From: Podarcis raffonei | Lineage: Eukaryota > Chordata > Lepidosauria > Squamata > Lacertidae | Direction: 5' to 3' | Assembly (NCBI RefSeq): GCF_027172205.1 | Contig: NC_070614.1 | Coordinates: 31,620,501-31,684,500, forward strand | DNA length: 64,000 bases | Part shown: positions 21,369 to 33,223 of the stretch, one piece after another | Position numbering within the stretch: the first letter of the stretch is position 1 | How the letters are laid out: every line of letters starts with the position of its first letter | The notes under the pieces: model-generated | What the model saw: only the letters and a program-made list of their open reading frames with translations | Told to the model about the DNA's origin: nothing | Databases searched by the model: none | Translations under genes and position numbers: made by a program

Positions 21369-22569
21369 ATGAAGGAGAGAAAATCCCACAAAATATCAGA
21401 ACTGATTCTCCATTTTATTTAATGCTTGTATGCAGATAATTTAAATTCATAATTAATAATGTTTTGGGCAGTGCTGCATCCACCATGAAATTTGTGCTTC
21501 TTGTAGGGAGGACTGTTATAATCCTGTTGCCCCTGCAACATTTTCCTCATAGTACAACAAAGTGGATGTCATATATGCATTTGAATGGATGATAAGCTTT
21601 GAGGCACAGGAGAAAATTCTATATAACTACTTTAGAAGAATATGTAGATACCTCAGAAATTCCAGCTGCTTCACAATGCAGCAGTCTTATTGCTGACTAG
21701 GGTTCAATTTTGAACTCACAAATCACCTTCAGTGGTTTACAAATTAGTTTCTGGGCACAATTAAACTACTCGTATTACTATTTAGAATGCTAAGTGAATT
21801 CGCCTCCTAATATCTTATATTACGTCCTTCTCTACAAGACTCTGCCTTGTGTCAAGAATGGCAGAGGGGCTCCTCTTGGTAGTTCCAGTGTCCTTAGAAG
21901 TTTATGGGACTGTTCTTGGTTAGGGTATTTTTTTGTACAAACCACTTTCAAAAAAGGTGAATTTTGCTCTTTCATTATAGAGTTTACACCACATACTGAA
22001 GGCAGATATCTTCACCCTATTTCTTGACACCACAAATACAAACATATTCTCTCTCTCTCTCACACACACACACACGCACACACACACATCTTGGGTTACA
22101 CCTCTTTTTTCCAAACTGAAATTGTTTTAAGTGATTTTAATATGGCATTTTTATAGTGTTGTATACTACCCTGGGACCTTAGATGATGATGATGATAATG
22201 GTGCATTTTCATGCAGTAGGTTAGCATCCTCATGCGTGGCTTAGAACAACACTTTCTCAGCTTCTGCCCACCATAGTCTCTCTTCTGCTTTGATGAGACC
22301 TTTGACACCTGGGTCATGTAGGCTATTCCAACAGGAATTACACCCCACCAACAACCGGAGCCTAGACTAATCCATGGAAGACATTCATATTTTGGAGAAT
22401 ATAGTGCAACAACATACTGGAGATGTAAGGGAACACCCCCCCCCCTTTATATAGGAAACCTACTGACTTATACAGGTGCTATATCTTGATTTCACTTTTA
22501 CTTCCCAGCTGATAGTACTCACACATTACTTTCACCAACATTTCTCTGATCAAAATTGGGACACCCCAC

Positions 22570-22780
22570 TCCATAATGATAATTTTAATATTTATACCCC
22601 ACACATCCTACTGGGTGGCCCCAGCACTTTGGACAGATTCCTACATATCTAAAAACATAATAAAACTTTTAACATTTTTTTAAAAAAACAACTTCCCTAT
22701 ACAGGATTGCCTTCAGACGGCTCAGGAATTGGATAACTCCAAACTCTCAAACATTTCACAAATGAAAAAGGGACATCCTA
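22570..22780 (-). mobile_element. L2/CR1-type LINE 3'-end fragment
   Basis: It shares TTTATACCCC.C, TATACAGG.TTGCCTTCAGA and GG..TTGGATAAC phrases with the L2-like fragments at 35850-36345 and 45282-45667, in the same orientation. Confidence 0.5.
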
Positions 22781-23592
22781 CCATACCCTCCAACATTTCT
22801 CCAATGAAAATAAGAACACCATAAGGACAAGCGAGACATTCCAGGATCAAATCAGAAACTGGGATGACTTCTCTAAATCAGGGGCGACCCTGGAAAAAAG
22901 GGACACTTGGAGGGTCTGCTTTCTAAGACCAGCATCCCAACCTATAACCAGCAACAGGCCACAGTACAGAGATATGGACACAGGATATAGGCCCTGTGGT
23001 CAGTTCAGATGACAACTCTCCCCATGGCTATTCTGGCAATGCTGTTACATGATCTAAACATTATGCTGTGCTGTGTCAAAGCCTGCTTTCTCCCCCTCTC
23101 CCCACCCTCCCAAAACCACTCCCTGCAACATTCCTTATTTTTTTTCTGCCTCTTTTGCTGGGAATGTAAGACCTTCATATAAATGCTATGTGTGAGTATT
23201 TTGCAGTGACTTCCTTGTTAATGTAATGAGGTGGCTGAGATTCCTTTTTTTAAAAAAAAGAAAAAGGTCAAAACATGTTTCACATGCCCTGGGCATGCAC
23301 ACAGTGACATTGGGCTATTTCAGAACTAGCTTCTAGCCTGGCCAGCTTTCCTGAAATGGTGATGTGACAGGGTCATTCCAGGAAGTGCTGCTGAGACACA
23401 ACCTGGTCTTAAAAGACCCCACACTGTTACAAGTGCAAATGGGGTCTTTTGCATAGTTAGAAAACAACATTTTAATTTACTTTAATTGCTCATTCCATGA
23501 AAGTTTGTCACTCTAAAAACCTGTCCACAAAGTGTCTCACAAACACAGCAAGCAAGCACATTTGGTTTCAAGAAAGTTGGGCTATATATTTA

Positions 23593-23657
23593 TCTATTTT
23601 CTATTCTATTCTATTCTATTCTATTCTTCTCTCTCTCTCTCTCTCCCCCCCCCCCCC
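23593..23657 (+). repeat. (CTATT)n/(CT)n/(C)n microsatellite
   Basis: CTATT units pass into CT dinucleotides and then a run of C. Confidence 0.9.
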
Positions 23658-24430
23658 GTATATATCTCAGCTAACTCATTCTGTTCATTGTGTGTCTTCA
23701 GTCTGTCCTGAGCATCTGAGAGAAAACTAAAAGATGGAGAAATTGTCCTTGGAAGATGAATGGGCAAAGAGACAAGAGAATGGGGATGAGGATGGTGAGA
23801 AGAAAGGGGGTGGGAATAAGAAACTGATTATTTACTTTTCCTCATACATATTATCAGTGATTTTTAAAAGAAAAAATGGTACTGTTACTCACCATGACTT
23901 TGCTGCAGTAAGTGCCACACTTTAAACACTGGGGAGGGGGAGTTTCAGGACGGCATGTCCTTGAGTACCCCCCAGAAAAAGTACTGTGTTTTATCAACAG
24001 TAGATGCAATTTGTCTTCCTTCCAGCTGCATCAGTGTAGTGTTTGCATTTGTCTCTTCATTGCATCACTTCCATTCTTCATTTGAATCAAGACTCTGTGT
24101 CTTTCAATGTAGCTTTTCAGTTTTTCAGTTGTGGAAAGGAATTTATATGTCTGTCTTTGGTTTCTTGGAGACGTGTTCCCAGGAGCTCAGTGCAGCTAAT
24201 CACAAAAGTTTGTTGATATTTCTTCTTTTGCCTTTATTATTATTTCCCTTACCCTAGCCTAGATAATTGGCACTGATAAGCTAATGGGACTGTTCAACTC
24301 ATGGGAGCTAGACCTATGTCAGTAATTCATTTTCATAGCTTCAGGTCCAGGTTCAGACTCAAGAGTACAGGGATTCTATGCTGCAAGGAGCTGCTCCATA
24401 TTACGAAAGGCCTTTGAGACAATAGCTATC

Positions 24431-26579
24431 TCCTCAAGAGAAAATAGATGATGGCACTGAGGCCCACTGACACGTGCTTGCAAAGCACTTTGCAGACAGC
24501 ATTGCTGAGATCCATTTTGATTGTATTCTGGTTTTTCAGTAGCTATTCTGGAGGAGGCTATGTTTTATGGGATTTTTTGTTACATATAACTATACTACCA
24601 TTCTGCTGAGGCCAAGACCATTTACAATTTTAAAATGATAAAATGATAAAAAATATAAAGGTGAATTGGGGTAGTGGTAGAGGACAGTTCAACTGGAGGA
24701 GGACCTGAAATTGCTTGCCTGCATATATCACTCTGTTCTCATTACTCACAGGGCAGATGGTGTCCTTTAGCATTAAGAGGGGGTCATTCTGATAGAAAGA
24801 GGCCCTGATGTTGTCTTACCCTGCCCCCTCACTCTCTTCTTGAATACCTTCTACTGTACTTTGTTGACCTTGAAATGTGGAAATGCTCTTGGGAGAAGTG
24901 TAGCTAATTGCTTGTATTCTCATCCTGGTCATTGAAATCAGGATGTTTAGAATTCTACACTTGGGCTAGCAAAGTTATAAACACTTATCTCAGGGGAAGT
25001 ACTAAATGAGGTGATAATATGGCCTCTTTTGAAACGAAAACATAATCAGACTCCTCCAATTTGAAGAACTGTCATTTTGTGTCCAACACCCCCTTTTTGT
25101 ACAAGTTGTGTGAACAAGTGGTTTGTTTGTTTGTCTTTGTTTGTTTTTTGACATAGTTCCAAATGTTTCTATATGAAATTGATAATTGAGATCCTTTCCA
25201 TTCTGGCTTCTGGCCAGGCTTCAGCATGGAAACTGCTTTGGGCCAGGAGCTGGAAGGGGAAATGTTGCCCCATTGGTTTTCCTGTATTGTCAACCATGGA
25301 TCATCCTGACGGAATGGGAGTTAGGGGGGTACTTCATTGACATGGCTCCCATCATTTCTGACAGATAGGATTCAGAAGTACATGGACGTAAGTAAATGGT
25401 GGTAAAAGGTTCTACCCCTCTTTTTTCAAAGTCCCATCCGAGCAGCAATTTAACCTGCAAATTAGCTGTCAAATTGTTATCAGCTTTTGTCAACATCAGG
25501 CCAGCAGCTTTTGTCAACATCAGGCCAGCTGGGGTGCCTTTTATTTAACCCAATTATCCAAAATAGAAGGGGATCCACAGTGAACTAGGTAGTTGATCAA
25601 GGCTTTCTTCAAAATGGAGTCACGGCATAACACAGCACCCTGCCCCTCCATTCTTGGTGAAGTCTTCCAACTCTGACAGCAGAAGGTGTCTGTGGGTTCA
25701 AGGCACCCCCCAAATTCACTGGGGGAATTAAGGGGGAAGCTAGCCTCTGCTATCTCTCATTATGTCCAATTTGAGCCCCCCATCTTCAGAGGCTGGGGGT
25801 GCAATTATTCAGGTTCATGGCTGGAAACAGCAGCCTGTTTTTAAATCTCTTTATTGTTTATGTTCTTATTGTGAAATTACTTTGAGATATTTTATGGAAA
25901 GTATTCATAAATGTAATTAATTAAATAAATGAACAAACACATACGAAAACATATGGTGTTTCTGAATGTCAATAGAAAATGTAAACCAACCTTGTTTACA
26001 AATAACCAAGCCTTTTCAGTGGTGCTGAAACAATGTAAGTATGGTGAAAGGTTAGCTTTTCTGGGGAAAGTATTTAAACCAAGAAGTGCAACAAGCATGG
26101 AATCTTTCTCACACCAAACACCACATAACCGGTGTCTGATGGAAGAGCACTTCATGTGAAGGCATGTGTAATAGGAAGTGGTATTTCAGATAGTCAGATC
26201 CAGGCGCACCAGGTATCAGGGGCAGAGGAGGCTTCAGCTCCCCCACTATTTTTCAGCAGGGGGCAGTGCCCCACAATATTGGGGGGGAGGGCTGCCACCA
26301 ACCTCTGCCACCACTGCACACCTTCCATTCACCCCAGCCTCTGCCCAGCAGCCTGGAAGCACAGGAGCTGGGCAGCAGCTGGGACAAACAAACATGACGA
26401 TCGCCCTCCGTGCATCCTGCCGGGCAAGCTGGGTAGAGTCACGTGACATGTCACGTAGCCTCACCCCCTCAATGGGGAGCAAGTCGGTGCCCCTGGTCAG
26501 ATTCCTAGCTCTTTTGGGCCTTATTGGTAAGAATTGTAGGAATTTAAATCCCAGTACTTCTGCCCTGAAACAAAAAGGA

Positions 26580-26621
<42 letters not shown>

Positions 26622-27123
26622 GATTATGAAATAACTATAAGTCCATACCTTTAAAAAAAACCACACCAAATCTACCATTGCTACTAAAGAACATATACTA
26701 TTAAGAAGGTATCTACTTGCTGTAAATGGACCAGAATATTTCTACTCCATGTCAATTTTGCATATACACAATCATTTATTCATCAAACCACTCACTTTTA
26801 ATTTTTTTTTTACTAAAATCCAATTAAAATGGTATGTTTGTTCACCTGAGGTATGCATTTTGCCCCTAAAATATGCATTTTGTCTGTTTACATTGTCTCT
26901 CACCCTATTCTTAATGCACCTTTTCATTAAAACAAACATATTCTTGCACATTTATTTGACCTGCCACTGCATTGCAAAAATTGGAGAAATGCACAATCTC
27001 ACTGAGAGTCATGTTCCAATCGATTAGAAAGCCAGGGACTGACAAAGTATGGTGGGTGATGTTAAAATGCAAACCAAAATAATTTATTCTCCCTCCTTAC
27101 TGCCCATATCAAAATACACTAGA
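24431..27123. other. Intergenic between the palindrome and the 27-kb OR
   Basis: No gene is recognised. It holds a direct repeat at 25478-25530 (AGCTTTTGTCAACATCAGGC twice), a GC-rich stretch at 26200-26480 that may be a diverged repeat, and a (TTTC)n tract at 26581-26621. The 104 and 158 codon frames over 26132-26654 run into that microsatellite and have no known motif. Confidence 0.5.
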
Positions 27124-28068
27124 TTACAAAATGATTTTCATTTGATGCTTGGAACAAAGTTTCCATCCAAAATGTTTTGACAGTGCGGTTCTGATCTCTT
27201 GGTTTCTCATGCTATAAATCACTGGATTCATCATGGGTGGCAACATAGAATATAACACAGAAATCATCATGACCAGATCTTTGGGGGCATTTTGAGTTGG
27301 GCACAAATAGCCAAGGGTGCCAGTGCAGATAAATAAGGAGACAACAATGAGGTGGGGCAAGCAGGTAGATAAGGCTTTCTTCTTCCCTTGCACTGAGGGG
27401 ATTCTTAGTACGTTGGTGAAAATCTGAACATAAGAAAAGATTATGAAGATAAAGCAACCGAAAGCTTCACATGCTGCAAATACATTGATCCCAACTTCTG
27501 TCATATAATTGTCATTACAGGAGAGCTTCAGCAATTGTGGGATTTCACAAAAAAACTGGTTGAGAACGTTGGAGCAGAAAGCGATGGAAAATGTGCCCCC
27601 AGTGTGTAACATAGCATTGAAAAGGCCAGTCATCCATGCACTGGCTGCCATTTGGATGCAAGCTCTCATGTTCATCACTGTCTCATATCGTAGTGGATTG
27701 CAGATGGCGACATATCGATCATAAGCCATGACTGTGAGGAGGACCAGGTCAGTCACTGCAAAGAAGATGAGGAAAAAGACTTGGGAAACACATTCTGGAT
27801 ATGAAATCAACCTGGTGTTCATGAGGGAGTTGCTCATGGCTTTGGGGACATTGATGGAGATGTTGCCAATGTCTGCGATGGATAAATTCATCAAGAAAAA
27901 GTACATTGGCGTGTGAAGTTGACGGTTGAGGGTTATGAGTATGATTATGAGTAGATTTCCCATGACAGTAGCCAAATAAATCAGAAGAAATATCACAAAG
28001 TGTAAAATTTGCAGCTCCCGAATATCAGAGAATCCCAGAAGAAGAAAGTTGGTCTCATTTGACATCAT
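27124..28068 (-). CDS. Olfactory receptor, class II, family 14-like (intact)
   Basis: This is a 314-residue single-exon odorant receptor. Motifs: NET glycosylation site at 4-6, GN at 37-38, PMYFF at 54-58, MAYDRYVAIC at 114-123, CSNVLNQFFCEIPQLLKLSC in extracellular loop 2, KALSTCLPHL at 231-240, NPVIYSMRNQEI in TM7 and the start of the tail. A CTTCTTCCCTTAG acceptor-like site lies 9 bases before the ATG pair. Expected to couple to Golf in olfactory neurons. It is the intact partner of the recent duplicate at 31587-32534: the first half of the gene and about 300 bp of 5' flank are nearly identical, while the second half is clearly diverged. Certain as an OR; the ligand is unknown. Confidence 0.95.
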   Translation of the reverse strand: MMSNETNFLLLGFSDIRELQILHFVIFLLIYLATVMGNLLIIILITLNRQLHTPMYFFLMNLSIADIGNISINVPKAMSNSLMNTRLISYPECVSQVFFLIFFAVTDLVLLTVMAYDRYVAICNPLRYETVMNMRACIQMAASAWMTGLFNAMLHTGGTFSIAFCSNVLNQFFCEIPQLLKLSCNDNYMTEVGINVFAACEAFGCFIFIIFSYVQIFTNVLRIPSVQGKKKALSTCLPHLIVVSLFICTGTLGYLCPTQNAPKDLVMMISVLYSMLPPMMNPVIYSMRNQEIRTALSKHFGWKLCSKHQMKIIL

Positions 28069-28334
28069 CTACCCTAAGGGAAGAAGGAGAGAAAGAACTG
28101 ATAGAATTTGGAGGTGCCTGATCCTTGATATAAGAACTCTGCTGGATGAAACCAAAATCTTATGCAGTCCAGCTCATTTTTTTTCTTTAGTAGCTAATCA
28201 GATGTCTCTTTGAAGTCCATAAGCAGTAAACAAGGGCAAAAGCTTTCTTCCACATTTGCTGCTCCCAAAGCTGGGATCATATGCAGCTAGGAATATAGGA
28301 AGCTGAGTAACACCCTGATCTATCTTAATCAATA

Positions 28335-28576
28335 CAGTGGTACCTTGGGTTACAGACGCTTCAGGTTACAGACACTTCAGGTTACAGACTCCGCTAACCC
28401 AGAAATAGTACCTCAGGTTAAGAACTTTGCTTCAGGATGAGAACAGAAATCGCCCAGTGGTGGCGCAGCAGCAGCGGGAGGCCCCATTAACTAAAGTGTG
28501 ACCTAGGGTTAAGAACAGTTTCAGTTTAAGAATGGACCTCCGGAATGAATTAAGTTCTTAACCTGAGGTGCCACTG
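28335..28576 (+). mobile_element. TA-type MITE with inverted ends (copy 2)
   Basis: It starts CAGTGGTACCTTGGGTTACA after a TA and ends TTAACCTGAGGTGCCACTG. About 242 bp long, it is the other-orientation counterpart of 2248-2478 and is non-coding. The right edge of the OR duplication falls inside this element. Confidence 0.72.
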
Positions 28577-31500
28577 CCATGATTCAGAGCAGAATCTTTT
28601 CTAGCCCTACCTAAAGTTTTATTGTTATCCATTAATCATTGCCCCATGAAATAAGGACATTCATGTGCAGTTGGCCCATGAAAAGTCATATTTTGGTATC
28701 ACAACGAATCAAATTAACCATCATATCATTTGAATTGATTCACACATTCAGACATCATTTGTTAAGATTTAAAGAAATCAACTACTTAAGTGTTTGTGTG
28801 CCCTAGCTCATATTCACTGTTTCAAAAGATGTTATCAATGAGAACAACAGCAAACACCACCTTTCCCCTCTTTTGAGCACTATCAGCAGGACAGATCCTC
28901 CCACATTCGCTGAGTGCAGAACAAGTTGATGAATTTGCAGGCCGATAATTGAAGGAAGCCAAGACTCAGGAATATAAATACAGTAGACATAAAAAAAGAA
29001 TATGAGACGGGAAGAATGTAGCAGAGAAAGATTTGGAACAAATGACTCATAATATCTGACTTGTTCCATATCAGCTGTTACCTGAACATTTGTCTTTTAA
29101 AAAAAAAACAACCTGCATTCGTCAATATATTTCAAATGCTCTTAGGCAAAGGTCAGTTCAGACCCTCTGGCACAATTGATCTGTTCCTCCCCAGCACCAT
29201 TCTGTGAGAGAAAGGGGGGGGGAAGGGCTGCAGAAGGAAAGAGTGGATGGCCCCATGCAATTTTGGCTCTAACTCTGTCCTCCACTGGCATAGTCCCAAA
29301 CCATTGCTAGCATCCAGCATCTTCTTAGTTACCCCAAGGGAACATGATAATATTAAGGTGAAATGTTTTTCACTCTCCTGCCATAAAGCAAGAGGAGAGA
29401 CATGTAGAAATTCCTTAATTCTTAGATTGGGACAGTAGCTCCATGTTGTACAAGAACCATGAAGTCATAAAAAGAATTGTAAATTATTATTTTGAAATCA
29501 AGAGTATGTATCTGCCTCTAATTGTGAATATGGGAAATGCATCATTAATCATCAGTAGTTTTACCACTGCCCTTCAAATTCACCAGCCCTTAGTACTGAA
29601 CAGGTGGCTCTCCATCACCCAGAATTAAAGCATAAAACAGTGAATGGTTTGAAGTAATACCTGGCAATTTAGTACTTTTAATGTCTTAACTGCAGCATCG
29701 TAGAGTGCAAAGGGGCTTTGTAGGCAATCAAGTTCATCCATTTAGTGGAGGAAATTCACAGCTAGTGCATTCCTAATACGTACCGCTTTGAGCTTCAGAT
29801 TTGAAATATACATCTAATTGACTGTCTTCCACTGATTCTAGTATTCAAGTCTGCCAAGGAGGTATATATGTGTGCATGTGATTTGAAGCTGTTTTGATTG
29901 TTGCAACATTTCTTCCTTTTTTGTTTCTGAGCACTTGAGAAACTTGTTGCCTTGGGACCACTATGTCTCAGCGTACAAGATCAGCTGGGAAATTATCTTT
30001 TATAGATAGAGAAAAAAGTGCTTTTAGTTTATTATAATTCTGTTAATTCTATTCCTCTTAAGTGGTTCAAATCTGTAGGAAAGAGAAATTAACCCTTTAA
30101 AATACTCTGAAGAGGGGCTCAATTGGTTCTCAGCAACTTCTTGTGCATATTTTAAACTATGTTTCTGAGTACATTCAGTTTCTGAAGGAATCTAGTATTT
30201 GTGGGGGGGGGCAGGGGGGATATCAAAAAGTTCCCTTCCAGAGATATTTCACTTTCAAGAGAAACCACTGTTGATGACAGTCAAACATCCAAAGAGGAGC
30301 AGAAGTAAGGAAATGAAAGTACCACTAGTCTTTCAAGCAGACAACCTATTAAGAAGGATATTGTGGACAGGGATCTTCTCACACTCTGCAGGCTGGTGCA
30401 ACCTCATGCCAGGTAGCGTCAGGCCCATGGCAAGTCCTGTGGCATCTCCCAATTCTTCCCTGAGGCTGAGGAGGAGGAGGACGACAGCGGACAAATGGGC
30501 AAGGGGGAGGGAGGGGGCAAGTGACCAGTCAGGCAAGGAAGGTGTCGGCAGCAAGAAGAGCAACAAGGTTGGCAGCATGGAGGGAGTGCTTCAAATTGCC
30601 CTCCCACAATGTTGAGAGGTTATGCCATTATCCACTTCCCACCCACCCTCTTCCTTTCTGGGTGGAGGTTCTCTAGCATTCTCTCCCTGCCACCTGTCTT
30701 TGACTCTCTCTTCCTCCTCCTCCCATTTTGGGGCAAGCCCACTTCCAGGCAGGCAAAAAGCTTCCACCGCAGCCTAGACTTGTAGCAGTTACCCCCCTGC
30801 CTGTATATGAGAGCATGCAGTGGGAAAGGGTAGAGCATCTTTTTTTTAAAAAAAGTATTGATATTCCAGGGCCACGAAAGCTGCATTTGCTCATTTTTTT
30901 GCAATTGGGTATAGGGCAGGGGAGGGAGGATGAGATGGCAACCCTGCTCATGTGCATGATTTTGTAGGGCAAATGATATATTTTATTTAGAATGATAATT
31001 TTATTTAGAAAAAAATATACACTATTCGTTTGTTTTAAAAAATCAAATCAGTTTACAAAAGAATAAAAAAAATTATTGGCAAAAGCAGTTAAAAGCAACT
31101 ATTTAAACATTCAAAAAAATAGAATCAGCAATAAACTAAAAACAGATTGAAATAAACATTAACCTTTTAGATCTCTGGGAAGGTTTGCCTAAACAAAAAT
31201 GTTTACAGCAAGTGCCAAATTGAGTGCAGTGAATCGACAGCATGCCTTTGGGAATGTGCATAGCACAGCTGAATGCTGTGCATTTCCTGACAATACACAA
31301 ATAATTTGGTTGGTATGCATAGTGAGAAATAAACATGCTTTTTCCTATAGTTCTTCAGAAGTGCCGATCTTTGCTCCCTGGGCTGCTTCTGTCATACTGC
31401 CTAATGTTATCTGACTCACCACACACACACAACAATGATGAGCAAAGAAGCAGAAATAATATATGATTTCATGAGGCTAGATAGACAAGTAGTCTGTCCC

Positions 31501-31586
31501 TGTTTAAGGCAACTCTAGGTATAGGTTATATAGATATGGGTATATTTCTCTTAGGAACTTAAGTTGTGAAACACACTAGCACAGGA
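28577..31586. other. Intergenic between duplicated ORs
   Basis: No gene is recognised. A GC-rich stretch at 30360-30760 gives frames up to 138 codons on both strands without motifs. Bases 30980-31250 look like a degenerate L2/CR1-type LINE 3' end on the minus strand (AT-rich tail, then TTTGCCTAAACAAAAATGTTT). Confidence 0.45.
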
Positions 31587-32534
31587 TCATAAAATGATGG
31601 TTGTCATCTGATGCTTGGAACATAGTTTCCATCCAAAAAGTTTTGACAGTTCGGATCTGATCTCTTGATTTCTCATGCTATAAATCACTGGATTCATCAT
31701 GGGTGGCAACATAGAATATAACACAGAAATCATCATGACCAGATGTTTTGGGGCTTTTTGAGTTGGACACATATAGGCAAAGGTGCCAGTGCAGATAAAT
31801 AAGGAGACAACAATGAGGTGTGGCAAGCAAGTAGACAATGCTTTCTTTCTTCCCTGCTAAGAAGTGATTCTTAGTACATTGGTGAAGATCTGTACATATG
31901 AGTAAATTATAAAAATAAAGCAACCTAAAGCTACAGATTCAACAAATACAAGGACACCAACTTCTGCCATATAATTGTCATTACAGGAGAGTTTTAGCAA
32001 TTGTGGAATTTCACAAAAGAACTGGTTGAGAACGTTGGAGCAGAAAGTGATGGAAAATGTGCCCCCAGTGTCTAACGCTGCAAAGAAAAAACCAGTAATC
32101 CATGAACTGGCTGCCATTTGGATGCAGGCTCTCATGTTCATCACTGTCTCATATCGTAGTGGATTGCAGATGGCGACATATCGATCATAAGCCATGACTG
32201 TGAGGAGGACCAGGTCAGTCACTGCAAAGAAGATGAGGAAAAAGACTTGGGAAACACATTCTGGATATGAAATCAACCTGGTGTTCATGAGGGAGTTGCT
32301 CATGGCTTTGGGAACATTGATGGAGATGTTTCCAATGTCTGCGATGGATAAATTCATCAAGAAAAAGTACATTGGCGTGTGAAGTTGACGGTTGAGGGTT
32401 ATGAGTATGATTATGAGTAGATTTCCCATGACAGTAGCCAAATAAATCAGAAGAAATATCACAAAGTGTAAAATTTGCAGCTCCCGAATATCAGAGAATC
32501 CCAGAAGAAGAAAGTTGGTCTCATTTGACATCAT
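31587..32534 (-). pseudogene. Olfactory receptor, family 14-like, with one in-frame nonsense codon
   Basis: This is a recent paralogue of the OR at 27124-28068, collinear over the full 315 codons. The only lesion I see is TAG at 31857-31859, after LRITS in intracellular loop 3; reading resumes in the same frame as QGRKKALSTCLPHL. No frameshift is needed. Residues 1-145 are identical to the intact partner, including NET, GN, PMYFF and MAYDRYVAIC. From TM4 on, the two proteins differ at many sites. A product stopped at the nonsense codon would lack TM6-TM7. Such a young, single-lesion OR could be a segregating pseudogene in the population. Confidence 0.92.
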
Positions 32535-32800
32535 CTACCCTAAGGGAAGAAGGAGAGAAAGAACTGATAGAATTTGGAGGTGCCTGATCCTTGATATAAG
32601 AACTCTGCTGGATGAAACCAAAATCTTATGCAGTCCAGCTCATTTTTTTTCTTTAGTAGCTAATCAGATGTCTCTTTGAAGTCCATAAGCAGTAAACAAG
32701 GGCAAAAGCTTTCTTCCACATTTGCTGCTCCCAAAGCTGGGATCATATGCAGCTAGGAATATAGGAAGCTGAGTAACACCCTGATCTATCTTAATCAATA

Positions 32801-32832
32801 CAGTGGTACCTTGGATTACAGACGCTTCAGGT
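32801..32832 (+). mobile_element. Truncated MITE end at the duplication edge
   Basis: Only the first 32 bases of the MITE found at 28335-28576 are present. Homology between the duplicated blocks stops here (28366 against 32832). Confidence 0.8.
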
Positions 32833-32889
32833 ATTGTGACCACAAAGGATGCAAGACACAGAAGGCTGGGTGAACTGGAACACATTTAC

Positions 32890-33180
32890 TTATTTAAATA
32901 TTTAAACCCAAAACCTATATGCATAGGGAAAACAACCTTAAAGATTTATTTTATATTTTTGTGTAAACCGCTTAGAGTTTTCTTATACTCAAGTGGTATA
33001 TAAATTTGGTGTAGTGCAGTGGTTAGTGTAGTGTTGGACTAGGATCTGGAAGACCAGGGTTCAAATCGCCACTCAGCCATGAAGCTCACCTTGGGTGACC
33101 TTCGGCTGCTCGCAAGCTTTCAGCCTAACTGCTGTGACAATAACAAAGAGAGGAGGATAGGAAGAAAGGAAAGGTGGAAA

Positions 33181-33222
<42 letters not shown>
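32890..33222 (+). mobile_element. Sauria-type SINE with preceding SINE/LINE tail and (AAAG)n
   Basis: From about 33010 the sequence reads like the tRNA-derived head of Sauria SINEs: AGTGGTTAG, GTTGGACTAGGATCTGGAAG, ACCAGGGTTCAAATC as B box, CACTCAGCCATGAAGCTCAC, then a GGGTGACCTT phrase. Upstream, GTAAACCGCTTAGAG...GTGGTATATAAATTT is a LINE-like tail. The element ends in an (AAAG)n tract at about 33178-33222. This family is a squamate marker. Confidence 0.75.

Positions 33223-33223
<1 letters not shown>

Larger units (their letters stand above)
21410..24430 (+). repeat. Right arm of the palindrome (OR 5'-flank copy)
   Basis: Inner part 21410-21985 mirrors 20766-21368 across a spacer of about 40 bp. 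Outer part 23725-24430 matches 6890-7370 directly. The arm thus continues as a paralogue of the upstream flank of the OR at 3761-4717, but the receptor itself is absent from the centre. A (CT)n(CA)n tract lies near 22050-22088 and a LINE tail at 22570-22780. Confidence 0.68.

Noticed and set aside
26132-26654. Frames of 104 and 158 codons
   Set aside because: They run into a (TTTC)n microsatellite and show no recognisable domain.
30199-30972. Frames of 80-138 codons on both strands in a GC-rich stretch
   Set aside because: No motif, no start context, low-complexity composition; overlapping frames on both strands indicate chance.
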